DNA from: Gari tellinella
Lineage: Eukaryota > Mollusca > Bivalvia > Cardiida > Psammobiidae
Assembly: GCA_922989275.2 (NCBI GenBank)
Contig: OV277856.1
Span: forward strand, 85,145,038-85,209,037
Direction: 5' to 3'
Length of the DNA stretch: 64,000 nt
Shown: positions 34,384 to 44,546 of the stretch, in pieces
Layout: every line of letters begins with the position of its first letter
How positions within the stretch are numbered: the first letter of the stretch is position 1
Notes under the pieces: generated by a model
The model's database searches: none
Told to the model about the DNA's origin: nothing
What the model saw: only the letters and a program-made list of their open reading frames with translations
Program-made: the position numbers and the translations under genes

Positions 34384-34961
34384 AGTATCCATGTATACAA
34401 CATATAGTGCAGATCCTGATCAGAGGACTCCTTACATTATTTTTTTTACTTTTGTTAAGTTATCACCTATCTTATAATAACTCTATCAATGAGTGAAATC
34501 TTGCCTTAGTTGATCTCAAGTATGGGTTATTCAATGGAGCATTAATCCCTCTGTTGATCAAGTATTACTGTGACACATTTAATCCTAGATTGGCCTTAAT
34601 TTGTTGCACATATTGCCACCTTGAGTGGTAAGCTGACCTGATCACAGAAATCAACCAGTGTGCTATTGATAATTGGTGTTTAACCCCAACCCCCCAAAGA
34701 AGCACATGAATTGGGGGTGTTTATCTATCCCTACTTAAAAACCTTTTCACCAGAACAACTTTAAACAAATAATGCGATGAAAATTGCAGCCAAATTTGGT
34801 AAAGGGTCCAATATCTCTTGGCAGACTACTAAGTTGCTCAACCTCCAGGGCAAGAAGGTTCCTTAAACTTCATGTATTTTCCAGACTTGTTCATGCTTCT
34901 ACCGCCATGTCCTGATAAAGAACCATAAGAAACATTTCCTGTAGCCAAACAGAAGGATGCT

Positions 34962-35213
34962 TTAACCCATTACCCCATAGCCTATTTCTAGTTTTGAAAA
35001 TATGTGACTTCTTAAAGCAGGTTGAAATTAAAGCAGAATGTGCCTTAAGGCACATTCTGCTTTACTTTCAGCCTGCTTTAAGCTACTACCTGCTAGAAAA
35101 TAAATAATATTTCTTATGAAACATATTCATGTATGCATAAATTGGAACTATCTACTTCAGTGGAAGAATATATAAGAGGCGTTAAAAGGCATATTTATGG
35201 GGTAATGGGTTAA
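34962..35213. mobile_element. Family C TTAA MITE, copy 16
   Basis: TTAA 34962-34965 and 35210-35213; left CCCATTACCCCATAGCC, right TTATGGGGTAATGGG. Hairpin tip GTGCCTTAAGGCAC is perfect. Together with 45347-45605 it is a good consensus copy. Confidence 0.85.
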
Positions 35214-35539
35214 ACAGGTTAAAAGGGGGATTCTATTTAACTATCAGCCTGCTTTAAGCAACAGTCTGTCTTAACTACTGTACAAATTATATAATTATTT
35301 ATGTATGGGAAGTAGGGTTAAGGCATTTGCAATTGAGCATGGGGAAAGAACTAATGACATGAATATAAAAGAGACAATTAAGCACTGAATATGTAATTTG
35401 TAAATAGAATATCCAATTTTACCTTGTCTGAGGACAAAACCTATCACTAAACCATTGTGAAAGGTGAAAATATACAGAAAACTAATTAATCAATGAAAAA
35501 ATCTATACCCTTAGTAGGATATTGATAAAAATTGGTCTT

Positions 35540-35692
35540 TTCTCATGACAGCTTAAAGCAAGGTGACAGTGAAACAGAAAGCTCTTTAAGGAGCTTTCTG
35601 TTTCACTGCCACCTTGCTTTGAGGGGTCACCTATTACAAACACCCTAATAATTAACATAATTTAGTGGTCGTAATAGCGAGGTTTTACTGTA
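35540..35692. mobile_element. Family E MITE, left end missing
   Basis: Core TTAAAGCAAGGTGACAGTGA with perfect tip AAGCTCTTTAAGGAGCTT, and right end AATAGCGAGGTTTTACTGTA. No CAGT left end is recognisable. Confidence 0.65.
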
Positions 35693-35819
35693 TTTACTTT
35701 TTTCAATCTGTTGAGAAACAAAACAGAGTGTTGTAATATACAGGGGTTTTGTTTGTCATTTCATTCTTTAGTACAACTTCTCTAAGAAAGAAGGAATATC
35801 TCTAAAAGCAGGTGATAGC

Positions 35820-36070
35820 TTAACTCTTTCCTCCCTGAAACTTAAAATGGACAATTCCAGTTTCCATTTTAGTCTAGTCCATTTCTGACTTTTAAGAGTT
35901 GTTTTTGTCAATGTTTGGCATTTTCACAAACAGTGAAAACCCTGATCAGAGGGCTCCGTGAGGAGCCCTCTGATCTGGCTATTCACTGTTTGCATAAGAT
36001 ATGTGCACTTTTCACATGTATACTGTTTGAAAAAGACGCCTATAAGCGGGATTGGGGTTCAAAGGGTTAA
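35820..36070. mobile_element. Family A TTAA MITE nested in family I
   Basis: TTAA 35820-35823 and 36067-36070; ends CTCTTTCCTCCCTGAAAC and, inverted, CCCTTTGAACCCCAATCC. The host reads GGTGATAGC before and TACAGAACACAAGTGATG after. Rejoined through TTAA it resembles the family I core AGCTTAATGCAGAACAAAAG. Confidence 0.8.
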
Positions 36071-36369
36071 TACAGAACACAAGTGATGACGAAACCGAGA
36101 ATATCCTGCATTAATTTACAACATAAGGAAGAGCTCTAATAACTTCAATGAATGCTGGATGCTTAATGCTGGACAAAAGTAATGCAGAAAGTTCCTTAAT
36201 AAGCTTTCTGCAATACTTACGTTCTACATTAAACTGTTACCTGTATGAATACTCGTCACAAATTACCTTGAAGGGCCACTGAATTTAGGATTTGCTGTCG
36301 AACACTTGAAAATGATATTAATTTTTACCACCTGTTTTTCAACACCAGTTTGTGTTTACCCCTACTTAC

Positions 36370-36395
36370 TTGGTCATTTCAGTCTGTATGGCATC
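36370..36395 (-). CDS. AP1AR: AP1AR 26-nt microexon (exon 3 of 8 found)
   Basis: Acceptor ATGTTCTTTCAG immediately precedes the exon and donor GTAAGTA follows. It encodes DAIQTEMT plus two bases (AA) of a Lys codon completed by the next exon. The 26 nt here and 97 nt in the next exon total 41 whole codons. It is too short for ordinary gene finders. Conservation of both splice sites and the phase on each side support it. Confidence 0.82.
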
Positions 36396-36499
36396 CTGAA
36401 AGAACATAGAAAATAAAACTAAACTTCACTGGCATAAACAACACACCAAACTTATATAAGAATTTCATCTTAGCCATTTTCATACTTGAAGCATATATA

Positions 36500-36712
36500 A
36501 CACTTTACCTCATAACCTGTTTGTAGTTTTCAAAATAGTTACCTACTTAAGGCGCATTCTGCTTAACTTTCAGCCTGCTTTAAGGTTCCACCTGCTAGAA
36601 TAAAGAAAATATTCCCTCTGATACATATTCATGACTGTATAATCTGGAACTATTTTCTTCAGTGGAGGATTAAACTGAATGTGCTAAAAGTGTTCTATGA
36701 GGTAAAGGGATA
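36500..36712. mobile_element. Family C MITE, shortened copy in duplicated flank
   Basis: Left ACACTTTACCTCATAACCTG, right CTATGAGGTAAAGGG. One core arm is lost. Both sides carry copies of the same roughly 40-bp host sequence (36461-36502 and 36727-36770). Confidence 0.6.
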
Positions 36713-37039
36713 ATGATGGCTTAAGCAAATTTCATCTTAACCATTTTCATACATGAAGCATAATATATAATAATGGCTTTTGCAAATAACTTGGTAAGGT
36801 TCTGGGTGAAATGTCAAATAACTCATCTTATTCTGATTCAATTTGTTTGACAACTAAATTGTATTTCTGTAGAAATGGGGAATAACATGTCATTTTTTGA
36901 AGAAAGCATTTTGGAAGAAAAAACTACATGACATAATGACATTGTGTATTCTTAGGTTTTTGGTGTAGTTGGTGTTGTTTTGTTTTGTGTTTTCAAAAAT
37001 AAGGAAAACAACTTTAATTTCTCAGCAACAGAAGGGTTA

Positions 37040-38088
37040 AACAAGAGCTGTCAGAGAACAGCAAAGCTCGCATAATTAAACCTTTCTTAAATTGGTAACT
37101 ATCAAAAGAAAAGTGTATCAGTACATTGATATTCAAGCCTAAGGGAACCTCCATTCAAAATATCAACTTCCTAATGCAAATATGTCATGTAGTATAAGTG
37201 CATTCTAACACTTACTCCATAACTAACTTTGAAATTTCAGTCCCAAAACTCTAAGTCCTCAACAGGTGAAATTTTGACTAAATTTAAACTTTTTTTTAAA
37301 TTTTAACTATGCAACATCAATGTTCAACCCACAGGGCACCTCCATTCCAAATATCAACTTCTTGATACAAATAATGCATGTAGTATTAGTGCATCACAAC
37401 ACTTACCCCAAAACTTTAACCATGAGAAATCAGCTGAAAAACCTAAGTCCACAAAAGGTAAAATTTTGACTATATTTAAACTTTTTAAGTTTTAACTATG
37501 CAACATCAATGTTCAACCCACAGGGCACCTCCATTCCAAATGTCAGCTTCCTAATACAAATATTTCATGTAGTATTAGTGCATCACAACACTTACCCCAA
37601 AACTTTAACCATGAGAAATCAGCCGAAAAACCTAAGTCCTCAACAGGTGAAATTTTGACTAAATTTAAACTTTTTATTTTTATTTTAACTATGCAACATC
37701 AATGTTCAACCCACAGGGCACCTCCATTCCAAATATCAGCTTCTAAATACAATTATTTCATGTAGTATTAGTGCATTACAACACTTACCCCAAAACTTTA
37801 ACCATGAAAAATCAGCCGAAAAACCTAAGTCGAAAAAAGGTAAATTTTTTACTAAATTTAAACTTTTTTTAAAATCTTAACTACACAACATCAATGTTCA
37901 ACCCACAGGGCACCTCCAATCCAAATATCAGCTTCCTAATGCAAATATTTCATGTAGTATTAGTGCATTACAACACTTACCCCCAAAACTTTAACCATGA
38001 AAAACCAACGCCGATGCCGACGCCTACGCGGGGATGATTCCATAAGCCCCATCCCCCATTCTCCAAAATTTAATAGGCGTGCTAAAAA
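37040..38088 (+). mobile_element. P3: pearl/Helentron-like element with ~185-bp monomers
   Basis: AACAAGAG (37040-37047) overlaps the start of the hairpin GCTGT/ACAGC (37047-37062). About five monomers follow, each with CAACATCAATGTTCAACCCA and AGTATTAGTGCATCACAAC. The 3' part is the GCCGATGCCGACGCC tract, then GCGGGGATG and AATAGGCGTGCTAAAAA. No coding capacity. The monomer sequence is unlike those of P1 and P2. Confidence 0.7.
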
Positions 38089-38336
38089 CAGGGCTGCCAT
38101 TTCTCCGGATTTTTCCTAAGTATTTGGATTTTTATCCTAGCAGATCGTAGCTTAAAACAGGCTGAAAGTCAAGCAGAATGCGCCTTAAGGCGCATTCTGC
38201 TTTACTTTCAACCTGTTTTAAGCAGTCATGTGTCTTCAAAACAAGAAACAGGCTATGGGGTAAAGGTACGATTGGTAAAATTGCGTCTGAAAAATTGAAA
38301 TCTTAGGATTTTTATGATCAACTTATGGCAGCCCTG
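38089..38336. mobile_element. Family H element, copy 1, carrying a family C core
   Basis: Ends CAGGGCTGCCATTTCTCCGG and, inverted, CAGGGCTGCCATAAGTTGAT. Its middle (about 38140-38270) is the family C core with flank (CTTAAAACAGGCTGAAAGTC, tip GCGCCTTAAGGCGC, then CTATGGGGTAAAGG). TAAAAA flanks both sides. Either a family C copy inserted inside it or the core is shared. It sits at the 3' end of P3. Confidence 0.75.
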
Positions 38337-38628
38337 TAAAAAGCCAATATCAGCTACAGTTTTGTCTCAGTTGCCACTGTTTTCAGTTTCCACACAGGCT
38401 TTATTGTAGGTTAGAATAAAGTACCAAGTATCACAACTTAAGGCACAATTATATGTTAACCCTGTGTTGCAGAGCACATTCATTCTTCTCCTACAAATCT
38501 GTTACCAAGACAAGTAATAAGTGCACAAATGTCACGGTGAACTATCAGGAAGCAATATTGCAAAATAAAAGCTGGACATATATATGTAACTTAATTGTAA
38601 AATGTGGCCTTAATCTACATAAACATAG

Positions 38629-39900
38629 AACAAGAGCGTGTCCCAGTTACACGAATGCCCCCGATGATACAGGGAGGGGAATCCATACTATCAAATGTAA
38701 AATGTACGAGTTAGAGAGCTGAAACTGTCATGGAGCGCTATTTTGAGGAATTCAAGGGCCATTACTCCAAAGGGCCTAGCATAAATTGGCGCCGCTGGTT
38801 ATCCAAACTGGTCTCCATTTTATGTCATTTAACATTTTCAGAAAGTTTGGTGAAGATCAGATGAAAAGCAATGTGTTTGTGAAACACAAATGCCCCCAGC
38901 CAGCATCATGTTCTGTAATGTTATGCTTATTTGCAAAAGTAGTTCAAAAGTCATGGTCGTAGGGTAAATGAAACATTGGCATGGTTGGAGAAGTCTTAAC
39001 ACAAGAAACATACAAAGTATGGAAGCTCTAGGCCTACTGGTTAAAATGTTATAGGCGTATAAAGATTTATACAAAAAAGGTCAAAGGTCAAGGTCACAAG
39101 GGCAAAAACGTAGGTATGGTTGGAAAGGTCTTGTTACAAGAAATATATAAACAAAATATGAAAGCTGTAGGCCTACTGGTGCAAATGTTATAGCCATTAA
39201 AAGATTTTTTACAAAAGTAGGTCAAATGTCAAGGTCACAAGGTCAAAAAAAATTTGTATGGTTATTGGTTAGAAAGGTATTGCCACAGGGAAAACACATG
39301 CCAATTATAAAAGGCCCAGGTTCAAAAATGCAAAAGTTATAGCCAAGGTTAAGGTTTTTGGTTAAAGTTTGATTAAATAGGTCAAAGGTGAAGGTCACAT
39401 GGTCAAAGATGTTGGTATTGCTGGAAAGGTCTTGACACAAGAAATATACATACAAAATATGAAAGCCCTGGGCCACCTGGTGCAAATGTTATAGCCATTT
39501 AAAGCTTTTTACATAAGTAGGTCAAATGTCAAGGTCAAGGTCACAAGGTCAAAACGTTTTGTATAGTTGGAAAGGTCTTGATACAGGGAAGACACAAAAT
39601 AGGCGAGCTGAAAAGACTGACTTCCCAAAATTCAAAGTTTCTAAAAAACATGAAATATTTCTTGATTCAAAATTAACTAGGTAACCATCATTCATGTCTC
39701 TAGGTTTTCAGATCTCATAAGACAGTTGTCTGTAGTCCAGAAGGGTTTGGTTTTCCAGGGTCTACTATATTTTGAATTTCAAACAGCATTTAAATGTTAG
39801 AGCCGATATGGGTAGTACAAGTTAAATGATGTAACAGGGACTGTGACACAGATAGAAGCACTCACAGACAGACACATACACATAGATAGGTTGGCAAATG
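38629..39900 (+). mobile_element. P4: pearl/Helentron-like element with 140-160-bp monomers
   Basis: AACAAGAG (38629-38636) is followed directly by hairpin CGTGT/ACACG (38637-38653). Then come about four degenerate monomers with AGGTCAAAGGTCAAGGTCAC, GGAAAGGTCTTG and GCAAATGTTATAGCC, and a CAGACAGACACA-rich 3' part. The right boundary is approximate. Confidence 0.65.
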
Positions 39901-40156
39901 GAGACATGTATGTATTATATTGATAGACAGACAGCCAGACAGTTAGACTGACACATGAAAACTGATAGAAATACAGATAAACAAACTGACAAACAACAGA
40001 TCCACACCCACACAGACAGATACATTGATGGACAGACTGATGCTTAATTCAATGAAGCCTGGTGACGAGTATACTAGTCCTTCACAGACAACACTTGTAT
40101 TTGTAAAGGCTACTGGTACAATGAAGAGTAAGATTTTTAACCCAATACCCCACAAA

Positions 40157-41114
40157 CACAGGGCCCCGACACGATTAATTTTTAGTGAAAAAAATGGTCA
40201 GAAAGTATATATAGAGACAAGGGATACAACTGATTTTCAGTATATTCTCACCCCACCTCGACAAAACCGGGCATATCATGAATAAATATTGATGAAACGA
40301 CACCCTTTTTGCATTTCTGTCTAGCTAATATGATACCCTTCCATAAAAACATAACATGAAACCAACTGTAAGCATGCAATTTGAACAGTAACTGCGTCCA
40401 CTCACTGAAATCACCGATTTTCGGAAAACGGGACAGGTGTTCGTTCATAGCCAACACAGCATTAGACACCACTGTACGCTTGTTTAGGCGGTATTTTCGA
40501 GCATTATAGTAATACAGTTCCATAGATATCAATTTTGACACATATAAAAGCTGATTTGTACTCAAATCATTGCCATACAATCAACAAATTCGCATGTTTT
40601 CATCGGCAGTAAAGTTATTCTTGTACATGTAAGCTTTTTTGGTACGGCAATGATTTAAGAAGAAATCAGCTTTGATCGGTGTCAAAATGTATATCTATGC
40701 AACTGTATGACTGCCATGTTCGATATTACCGCCTAAACAAGCGTGCAGTAGTGGCCAATGACTGTAATGCTCGACAATACCGCCTAAACAAGCGTACAGT
40801 AGTGACCAATGCTGTGTTAGCTATGAACGAACACCTGTCCCGTTTTCCGAAAATCGATGATTTCAGCGAGTGGATGCAGTTACTGTTAAAATTGCATGCT
40901 TACAGTTGGTTTTATGTTATGTTTTTATGGAAGTGTATCATATTAGCTAGACAGAAATGCAAAAAGGGTGTCGTTTCATCAATATTTATTCATGATATGC
41001 CCGGTTTTGTCGAGGTGGGGTGAGAATATACTGAAAATCAGTTGTATCCCTTGTCTCTATATATACTTTCTGACAATTTTTTCCCCTAAAAATTAATCGT
41101 GTCGGGGCCCTGTG
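40157..41114. mobile_element. FB1: hAT-like foldback, 958 bp, 8-bp duplication
   Basis: Ends CACAGGGCCCCGACACGATT and its inverse, with arms of roughly 400 bp or more. It is flanked by exact 8-bp CCCACAAA (40149-40156 and 41115-41122), the size typical of hAT insertion. Each arm holds a ~110-codon frame reading outward: minus 40248-40580 and plus 40679-41023. Both contain NAVLAMNEHLSRFPKI and end in IHDMPGFVEVG. The peptide is not recognised as any transposase. Whether the frame is used is unknown. Confidence 0.85.
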
Positions 41115-41200
41115 CCCACAAATACCCCTTTTATACCTTAAAATCATTCCTCCACAGAGGAATATAGTTAAAGCATGCTGAAAGTTAAGCAGAATGCACC

Positions 41201-41448
41201 TTAACTCTTTCCTCCCTGAAACTTTAAATGACAATTCCTGTTTCCATCTATGTCTAGTCCAGTTCTGACTTTTAAGGGTTGTTTTGTCAATGTTTAGTAT
41301 TATGACAAACAGTGAAGACCCTGATGAGAGGGCTCCTTTAGTAGCCCTCTGATCTGGGTCTTCACTGTTTGCATAGGACAAATGTACTATTCACATGTAC
41401 ACTGTTGCAAAGGAAGTCAATATGCAGGACTAGGGTTCAAAGGGTTAA
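41201..41448. mobile_element. Family A MITE inserted in a family C hairpin tip
   Basis: TTAA 41201-41204 and 41445-41448. The flanks GCAGAATGCACC and GGTGTATTCTGC are the two arms of the host hairpin, which normally meet at CCTTAAGG. This fixes the boundary and TTAA duplication of family A. Hairpin core TGAGAGGGCTCC / AGCCCTCTGATC. Confidence 0.9.
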
Positions 41449-41920
41449 GGTGTATTCTGCTTTACGTTCAACCAGCTTTAAGTAGTCACCTACATCTATC
41501 TTCAAAACTAGAAACAGGATATGGGGTAATGGGTTAAAGAGTCAAAAACTTAGAAACTGGAATTGTCCATTTCAAGTTTCAGGGGTGAATGAGTTGGTTA
41601 CATAACTTTATTGTACATGCATAGTGTCAAATTTCAAAGGAAGTAGGAAAAACACTCAAGTTTAAAATCAAAAAGTGTTCAGAAAATACCAAGTCTAATT
41701 AACTATTTAACAAGACACACTGAGATTATTTTATATCAAGTTAGCAGCTTAAACTGGAAAATAATCCTCAGTTATGCAGCACCTAATTATGTTTCCTGCA
41801 TAATTTCAAATTAATGCCAGCAGCCAACAAGCTAGGCCAGTAACTAACATGAGACTTTGGTATTGTTTCCACAGCTAAGAACTTTTAATGCTACATTTGG
41901 GAAAAGGTTTTCCTGATTGT

Positions 41921-42165
41921 TTAACCCAATACTCAATAGATACACACGTTTGTGCCTTTAATTTATTCCTCCATCAAAGAAAGTTGTTCAACTTAAAGTT
42001 ACTTTATAGAGTCATGGATGTGTACCATAAGAAACTGCTTTATATCTCAACAGATGGTAGCTTAAAGCAGGCTAAAAGTAAGGCAGAATGAAAATTAATA
42101 CATGTTCTGCTTTACTTTCAACCTGCTTTCTGAGGTCACCTGTCTAGGTAATGATGTAATGATTT
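41921..42165. mobile_element. Family C MITE, copy 20
   Basis: Left TTAACCCAATACTCAATAG; right end decayed (TAGGTAATGATGTAATGA). Core arms AAAGTAAGGCAGAATG / CATGTTCTGCTTTACTTTC with altered tip. Confidence 0.65.
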
Positions 42166-42373
42166 AAACAGATTTAAATGCAAACTAAATGCAATAAAAA
42201 AATTTTTTAAAACGATAGTATTCTTTGTAATGTTTTTTTTCTTCAAATCTGAGTGCCAAATATTAAGAATCCTGAACAGATGCCAAAGTTCTTTTTTATT
42301 GGCATCTGATTTCACTACATACTGTTTGAAATGAAAGTATGCATTTGGAGTACAACATGCTTTGTTTGGATGA

Positions 42374-42724
42374 AACAAGAGTTCCTATTTCACTCTCTAC
42401 CTTACGCTTTGATCAGAGGGCTGACCTTTGCTTTTTTTTTATAAAACTGAAATGTCTAAAACTCTTCTAAAAATTTAGCCCTTATAAGTTGTGTATATGA
42501 AACACTATGCCACCTGATGTGACCATGACCTCTTAATGACCTTGACCTTTTTGTGACATGACCAAATGCGTACTGAGCTTTCAAGAGCTTCTTAAGTTGA
42601 GTACATATGCCAAATATGAAGTCTCTATAACAAGCAGTGCTAACGTTCTGGCAAAGGTTAAAATTGTGGACAGACAGACCAATAACAATAATTATGCCCG
42701 GGACAATGTTATATGGGGTATAAA
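42374..42724 (+). mobile_element. P5: short pearl-like element
   Basis: AACAAGAG (42374-42381), overlapping a weak AGAGT/ACTCT stem. A single body with GAAGTCTCTATAACAAG and GGCAAAGGTTAAAATTGTG follows, then CAGACAGACC and TTATGCCC...GGGGTATAAAA. A 3' fragment of the same family is at about 28080-28256. Confidence 0.55.
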
Positions 42725-42926
42725 ATTAATATAAACTGGTAAATTTTCAAAAGTAGAATATTCCATACAAAAAATTCAGCATTGAAAGGTTGAGCATACT
42801 TAGGTGAGATGTCTACTTTAGTTTCAGCCTTCATAAAGCAAATAAACTATGGGGAAGACGGTTAAAGTGAATTTAAAATATCAGGTTTTAATGTACTCTT
42901 TGCAGCCTCTAACTATCCAGAAATTT

Positions 42927-43020
42927 TAAAAATAAGGAGAGAGAGTGGTGTTTGGGAGAGAAAGAAATAAAGATAGAGATTTGAAAAGAGAGAGGGCGAA
43001 AGAAAGAACTGAAAATACCA
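42927..43020 (-). promoter_or_regulatory. Intronic polypyrimidine tract after 21-nt microexon
   Basis: On the plus strand this is an A/G tract (GAGAGAGAGTGG, AAAGAAATAAAG, GAGAGAGGGCG). On the transcribed strand it is a ~90-nt C/U-rich tract starting a few bases after the donor of the 21-nt exon. Such tracts near microexons can bind PTB/SRRM-type regulators in animals; that role here is inference. Confidence 0.4.
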
Positions 43021-43025
43021 CTTAC

Positions 43026-43046
43026 CTCATCCATCAAGTTTTCAAA
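43026..43046 (-). CDS. AP1AR: AP1AR 21-nt microexon (exon 2 of 8 found), FENLMDE
   Basis: Acceptor ATTCTGTTTTTCAG and donor GAG|GTAAGT flank a 21-nt exon encoding exactly FENLMDE in phase 0 on both sides. The FENLxE motif follows directly on xIE in vertebrate AP1AR, as here (ASIE-FENLMDE). Because it is 21 nt it can be skipped without frameshift. Confidence 0.85.
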
Positions 43047-43158
43047 CTGAAAAACAGAATAGTGCAAAGGTAAGGTAAGGTGGGAATAAGCATAAACATG
43101 TAGACTATCTGGATATGTGCAAGGTTACCAATAAAGTCACCAATGGCTATAATTTGCC

Positions 43159-43371
43159 TTAACCCTTAGCCCGCCAAATAAATTGTCGTCTGCTATATTT
43201 CTCGTCTGCTTCAAGTTTCAAAGTGCTTCAAAGTTGCTCAAAATTGCTGAAAATGTTGTCCGAGTGTCAAACAGCTTGGATCCGGATGAGACGCCGAGTT
43301 ACTCGGCGTCTCATCCGGATCCAAGCTGTTTGCATATGGAGCTAAGTCGTGAGTGGCAGGCTAAGGTTTAA
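43159..43371. mobile_element. Family L TTAA MITE with perfect 31-bp-stem hairpin
   Basis: TTAA 43159-43162 and 43368-43371; ends CCCTTAGCCCGCCAAA and, inverted, ACCTTAGCCTGCCACTC. The hairpin 43268-43332 has 31-bp perfectly matched arms (AACAGCTTGGATCCGGATGA...) and a TTA loop, implying recent origin. Decayed relatives of this hairpin lie at about 295-355, 6405-6460, 17308-17372 and 19828-19875. Its right TTAA is also the left TTAA of the next element. Confidence 0.85.
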
Positions 43372-44546
43372 ACCATTACCACTGAAGAAAATAGTTCTTA
43401 TTTATACTGTTATCTACACAGGGACCCGGCACGATTGATTTTTGAGAGAAAAAATTGTCAAAAGGTATATATAGAGACAAGGGGTACAACTTATTGTTAG
43501 TATATTCTCACCCTATCTCGACAAAAGCGGTCATATCACGAATAATAATTGATGAAACGACACCCTTTTTGCATTTCTGTCTAGTTAATATAATACCCAT
43601 CCATAAAAACATAACATGAAACCAACTGTAAGGATGCACTTTCAACAGTAATTGCATTTACTCACAGACATCAACGACTTTTGGAAAACGGGACAGGTGT
43701 TCGTTCACTGCTAACACAGCATTGACCACTACTGTATGCTTGTTTAGGCGGTAATCGAGTGTTACAGTCATTGACAACTACTGTACGCTTGTTTAGGCGG
43801 TAATATCGAGCATGACAGTCATACAGTTCCATAAATATACAGCTTTGACACCGATCAAAGCTGATTTCTTCTCAAATCATTGCCGTACCAAAAAAGCCTA
43901 CATGTACAAGAAGAGCTTTACTGCCGATGAAAACATGCAACTTTGTTGTTGGTATTGCAATGGTTTGAGTATAAATCAGCTTTGATCGGTGTAAAAAATG
44001 GATATCCATGGAACTGTATGACTGTCATGTTCGATATTACCGCCTATACAAGCACACAGTAGTGGCCAATGCGGTTTCAGCTGTGAACGAACACCTGTCC
44101 CGTTTTCCAAAAGTCGTTGATTTCTGTGAGTAAATGCAATTACTTTTGAAAGTGCATGCTTCCAGTTGGTTTTATGTTATGTTTTTATGGAAGGGTATTA
44201 TATAAGCTAGACAGAGGTGCAAAAAGGGTGTCGTTTCATCAATTATTATTTATGATATGCCCGGTTTTGTCGAGATAGGGTGAGAATGTACTAACAATCA
44301 GTTGTACCCCTTGTCTCTATATATATACCTTTTGAAACAAATTTCTCTCAAAAATCAATCGTGCCGGGTCCCTGTGGTTATCTATGTATAAGAAATATTT
44401 TCTATATTCTAGCAGATGGTAGCTTAAAGCAGGCTGAAAGTAAAGCAGAATGCGCCTTAAGGCGCATTCTGCTTTACTTTCAACCTGCTTTAAGTGGTAA
44501 CCTATTTTCAAAATTAGAATCAGGCTATGGGGTAATGGTCTGTTAA
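43368..44546. mobile_element. Family C MITE interrupted by FB2
   Basis: Left TTAAACCATTACC, with an internal deletion to ACTGAAGAAAATAG; right CTATGGGGTAATGG...TTAA (44543-44546). The hairpin (about 44422-44494) is near perfect with tip GCGCCTTAAGGCGC. FB2 entered after TATACTGTTATCTA. Confidence 0.8.
43417..44376. mobile_element. FB2: hAT-like foldback, 960 bp, 8-bp duplication
   Basis: Same family as FB1: ends CACAGGGACCCGGCACGATT and its inverse. It is flanked by exact 8-bp GTTATCTA (43409-43416 and 44377-44384). The central unpaired segment is in the opposite orientation to that in FB1. The arm frame seen in FB1 is interrupted by stop codons here. Confidence 0.88.

Larger units (their letters stand above)
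40137..41536. mobile_element. Family C MITE carrying two nested transposons
   Basis: TTAA 40137-40140 and 41533-41536; left CCCAATACCCCACAAA, right ATATGGGGTAATGGG. Without the inserts it is an ordinary ~250-bp family C copy. A hAT-like foldback (40157-41114) entered near the left end, and a family A element (41201-41448) entered at the TTAA in the hairpin tip. Confidence 0.85.

Noticed and set aside
41322..41350. CTGATGAG motif, considered as a hammerhead ribozyme core
   Set aside because: It is a point mutant of the family A hairpin (CTGATCAG) and lacks the GAAA and helix arrangement.
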